Assembly (NCBI GenBank): GCA_039208045.1
Contig: JBCCRH010000321.1
Coordinates: forward strand, 1-7,472
DNA length: 7,472 nucleotides
Direction of reading: 5' to 3'
Source: JBCCRH01 sp039208045
GTDB taxonomy: Bacteria > Bacteroidota > Bacteroidia > Chitinophagales > Saprospiraceae
In this document: positions 4,971-7,472 of the stretch, in pieces
Layout: every line of letters begins with the position of its first letter
Position numbering within the stretch: the stretch's first letter is position 1
Made by a program: the position numbers and the translations under genes
The notes under the pieces: generated by a model
Seen by the model: only the letters and a program-made list of their open reading frames with translations
Told to the model about the DNA's origin: nothing
Database searches by the model: none

Positions 4971-7472
4971 ATGCAAACAGTTTACATTCGGATAGCACCT
5001 AGTGTGCTACTTATTCTTGGTATTTCTCTTTTTGGCTTCAGCCAAAATGAAAACGACTTTACTCGATTCACCGTCAACGACGGACTCCCTTCTCTTCTCA
5101 TAAGCGATGTACTACAAGATCACAAAGGATATATTTGGTTGGGTACCGAGGCGGGCCTATGCCGATATGATGGCTATCAATTCCAAACCTTCTCCCTCAA
5201 GGACGGTATTCCTAATGATGAAATTTTCAGCCTTGCAGAAGATAGCGCAGGCCGCTTGTGGATCAATAGTATCCGAGCGCTACATGTGTATGAAAACAAC
5301 CAATTCCGCACCCTTTTAGAGTGGAAGAAGCACAGTAGCTTTGGTTTTTCTTTATCCGAATCGGAAGGGGAGCCCACCTATATTGCAGCTAGAAATAAAC
5401 TATACTGGGTAGATAGTCTCTTGCAATTTTATCCCATACCACTACCTAAGGCAGCAGCGCGCAATCAGCTGGCGGTCTTTCAAGATCGGAAGGAGCAGCA
5501 CTGGGCCTTTAATGGGCATTCGTTTTATTTGCTCCAGCATGGTAAAATTGCTAAGCAAATTTTGGTTCAGCCAGAAACAGAGAAAAGTGCCCACCAGGTA
5601 ATCACCGCTGTTGCCTTCAAAGATCTTCTGCTTTTTTGCAATGCTAACGGCCTACAAGCATACGATCAAAAGCGGGATACCCTACTCTTTTTGGATACTA
5701 CCCCGCTAAAATGGAAACGCCTGATGGTAGTGGATGACCAGGTTTGTCTGCTTCTATTTTCGGATGGCATCAAGCGGTATGAGATCGACCATCAGGGTAG
5801 GATTGTTGCCACTGCAACGATTTTTGAAGACGATATTCCAAGTGCTTTTATTAAGGATAGAGAGTCGAACTACTGGCTGGCAAGCTATGGCAAGGGCTTA
5901 TTTTTTGCTGCTGCAAAAAGTATAGAGCCGATTAAAATATACCCCACAACAGATGATGAGGCCAGTACTATCACTTCCCTTTTAGTAACGGAGGATCGTA
6001 CCATCATTGGCACCAATATAGGCACTATTCACGCGCTAGAAAGGCAACATACCACCTCAGCCACCCTGCCCTCGCCCACCCGGCTCAATCGAATTTTAGA
6101 TATTAGTCCTGTTGGCAATCAGGAATTCTTATTTGCAACAGATGTAGGGCTATATCGGTGGAATAATGCACAACCTGTGCTCCTTAAGCGAGGTGCTGCA
6201 AAAGCAGTGAGCAGCAATAAAGCGGGAACGATCTTTTTTACCAGTGCCGTTGCTGCCGCTTCAAGTACTACAGATCGCCTACTCGAAGTAGAACAGGATA
6301 TAGGCTATATCATTAACTCAGAGACCATCATCTACCCAGGGCGCAGCTTTGCTGCTACTATCGATGAAGCAGATAGGATGTGGTTTGATGCTTCAAAAGA
6401 TGGCCTCGTTAGATACGATCAGGGGGAATATTTTCATTATGCGACGCTCGACCCTATTTTCAAGAGCAATATTACGCAATTGATATTCGATGAATCAACA
6501 GGCCTACTATATGTCAGTACGCTTGGCGAAGGGGTGCTAGTCATTAGGGACAGCACATTTATTCAGATTGATGAAGAAGCAGGCTTACCCAGCAATTTCT
6601 GCAATGATCTGTACCTAGAAGATGGAAAACTATTCATTGCTACTAACCGAGGGCTTGCCTATTTGAAAGACTTAAACTTTGAGCAGCATACTTATTCTAT
6701 TACTTCCATTGACCAAATGGATGGCTTACCCAGCAATGAAATTACTCGTATAGGAAAGCGAGGCCATCACATCTTTTTGGCTACAGATAAAGGTTTATTT
6801 CAAATCAAAGAATCGGAGCTAGCTAAGGGGACGACTCCACCCGTTATCGATATTTCGAAAGTAATTATCAATGAAGAGGCTGTTGCCTTACAGTCCGTCT
6901 ATCAACTCAAAGGAGATGAAAATAATATCCGAATTAACTATGTAGGTCTATCACAGCAAAGCGCAGGGAAGGTAACGTACAAGTACCAACTGGAAGGGAT
7001 CGACCAAAACTGGATTTCTACTCGCTCTTTGGAGACCCACTACAGTGATTTGCCTCCAGGCGATTATACCTTCCGGGTCGCAGCTATTGGTAAACGAGGG
7101 CAGGAAAGTAGTCATCCAGCTAGCATTAATTTTCAGATTGCTCCATTATTTTATGAATCTTATTGGTTTAGGTTCTTGATCAGCCTGCTAGGGCTAGTTC
7201 TGATTTTAGGGGCATCCTATTTGCTGCATATTGTACAGCAGCGTAGAAACCTGCAAATAGTAGTGAAAGAGGCCACTGCTGCACTCAATAAGAAAGTATC
7301 GGATTTAGCGGAAGCGAACACAAAACTGGCACAATCTAATGAGGAGCTACAAGAATTTGCACACGTGGCCTCGCACGACCTCAAGACCCCACTACGAAAT
7401 ATCGCTGGCTTTATTCAGCTACTCAAACGTCGGCTAGCTAATCGATTGAAGCAAGACGAAGCAGAATTCATA
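4971..7472 (+). CDS. Propeller/Y_Y_Y sensor histidine kinase (3' end outside the window)
   Basis: A membrane sensor kinase, open for 834 codons to the window edge without a stop. A signal peptide lies at 1-24 (hydrophobic VLLILGISLFGFS, cut before Q25). The periplasmic part, to about 730, carries repeated two-component-regulator propeller blades. Clear ones are DGLPSL...YIWLGTEAGLCRYDG at 37-68, GKLFIATNRGLAYLKD around 553-567, and MDGLPSNEI...IFLATDKGLF from 583. A Y_Y_Y domain follows at roughly 640-720 (YKYQLEGIDQNW, LPPGDYTFRVAA), then a transmembrane helix near 733-753, a coiled-coil linker to about 795, and a HisKA domain whose phospho-accepting H802 is in VASHDLKTPLRN. The ATPase domain and any receiver or DNA-binding domain lie beyond the window. 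The ATG at 4971 is chosen because it directly precedes the signal peptide. The gene starts 30 bases after the dehydrogenase stop, so co-transcription is possible. The ligand cannot be deduced. Confidence 0.93.
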   Translation, partial: MQTVYIRIAPSVLLILGISLFGFSQNENDFTRFTVNDGLPSLLISDVLQDHKGYIWLGTEAGLCRYDGYQFQTFSLKDGIPNDEIFSLAEDSAGRLWINSIRALHVYENNQFRTLLEWKKHSSFGFSLSESEGEPTYIAARNKLYWVDSLLQFYPIPLPKAAARNQLAVFQDRKEQHWAFNGHSFYLLQHGKIAKQILVQPETEKSAHQVITAVAFKDLLLFCNANGLQAYDQKRDTLLFLDTTPLKWKRLMVVDDQVCLLLFSDGIKRYEIDHQGRIVATATIFEDDIPSAFIKDRESNYWLASYGKGLFFAAAKSIEPIKIYPTTDDEASTITSLLVTEDRTIIGTNIGTIHALERQHTTSATLPSPTRLNRILDISPVGNQEFLFATDVGLYRWNNAQPVLLKRGAAKAVSSNKAGTIFFTSAVAAASSTTDRLLEVEQDIGYIINSETIIYPGRSFAATIDEADRMWFDASKDGLVRYDQGEYFHYATLDPIFKSNITQLIFDESTGLLYVSTLGEGVLVIRDSTFIQIDEEAGLPSNFCNDLYLEDGKLFIATNRGLAYLKDLNFEQHTYSITSIDQMDGLPSNEITRIGKRGHHIFLATDKGLFQIKESELAKGTTPPVIDISKVIINEEAVALQSVYQLKGDENNIRINYVGLSQQSAGKVTYKYQLEGIDQNWISTRSLETHYSDLPPGDYTFRVAAIGKRGQESSHPASINFQIAPLFYESYWFRFLISLLGLVLILGASYLLHIVQQRRNLQIVVKEATAALNKKVSDLAEANTKLAQSNEELQEFAHVASHDLKTPLRNIAGFIQLLKRRLANRLKQDEAEFI

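Noticed and set aside
5107..5925. Short open frames within the sensor kinase region
   Set aside because: The whole stretch is covered by one continuous frame from 4971 with signal peptide, propeller blades and kinase motifs.
1..7472. CRISPR array, tRNA or rRNA gene, phage or defence genes
   Set aside because: No regularly spaced repeats, no tRNA- or rRNA-like segments and no such proteins were seen; gaps between genes are short or explained by the listed elements.

Overview
The window reads as a stretch of chromosome from a member of the Bacteroidota. The best clues are a large periplasmic two-component-regulator propeller/Y_Y_Y sensor kinase, a candidate TAnnTTTG-type promoter element, weak or absent Shine-Dalgarno sequences, and proteins that resemble Bacteroidota homologues. 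A Saprospiria-like lineage is a guess from overall protein character; the sequence does not prove it.

Layout: positions 1-200 are AT-rich and contain no gene, but hold an inverted repeat (60-97) and a plausible promoter (151-182). A SAM-I riboswitch aptamer (210-339) and a long untranslated leader (340-553) follow. Next come O-acetylhomoserine sulfhydrylase (metY, 554-1876), a hairpin (1892-1930), homoserine O-acetyltransferase (metX, apparent TTG start at 1948, end 3066) and a 1-Cys peroxiredoxin (3109-3747). A good intrinsic terminator closes this block at 3771-3802. Immediately after it lies a 163-bp imperfect palindrome (3806-3968) that looks like a small non-autonomous mobile or dispersed repeat. 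Then come a D-2-hydroxyacid dehydrogenase (3987-4940) and, 30 bases later, a sensor histidine kinase (4971 to the window end, cut off just after its H-box).

How it works together: MetX acetylates homoserine, and MetY exchanges the acetyl group for sulfide (or methanethiol) to give homocysteine (or methionine). The SAM riboswitch should lower expression of the pair when SAM is plentiful. The peroxiredoxin is 42 bases behind metX with no visible terminator between them, so it may be read from the same riboswitch-controlled transcript. The dehydrogenase and kinase form a second possible unit after the terminator and palindrome.

I see no clearly new biological system. The most useful oddities are the palindromic element, the unclear metX start (TTG versus a frame change at an A7 run), a candidate switching helix in the riboswitch leader, and the possible inclusion of a peroxiredoxin in a SAM-riboswitch operon.
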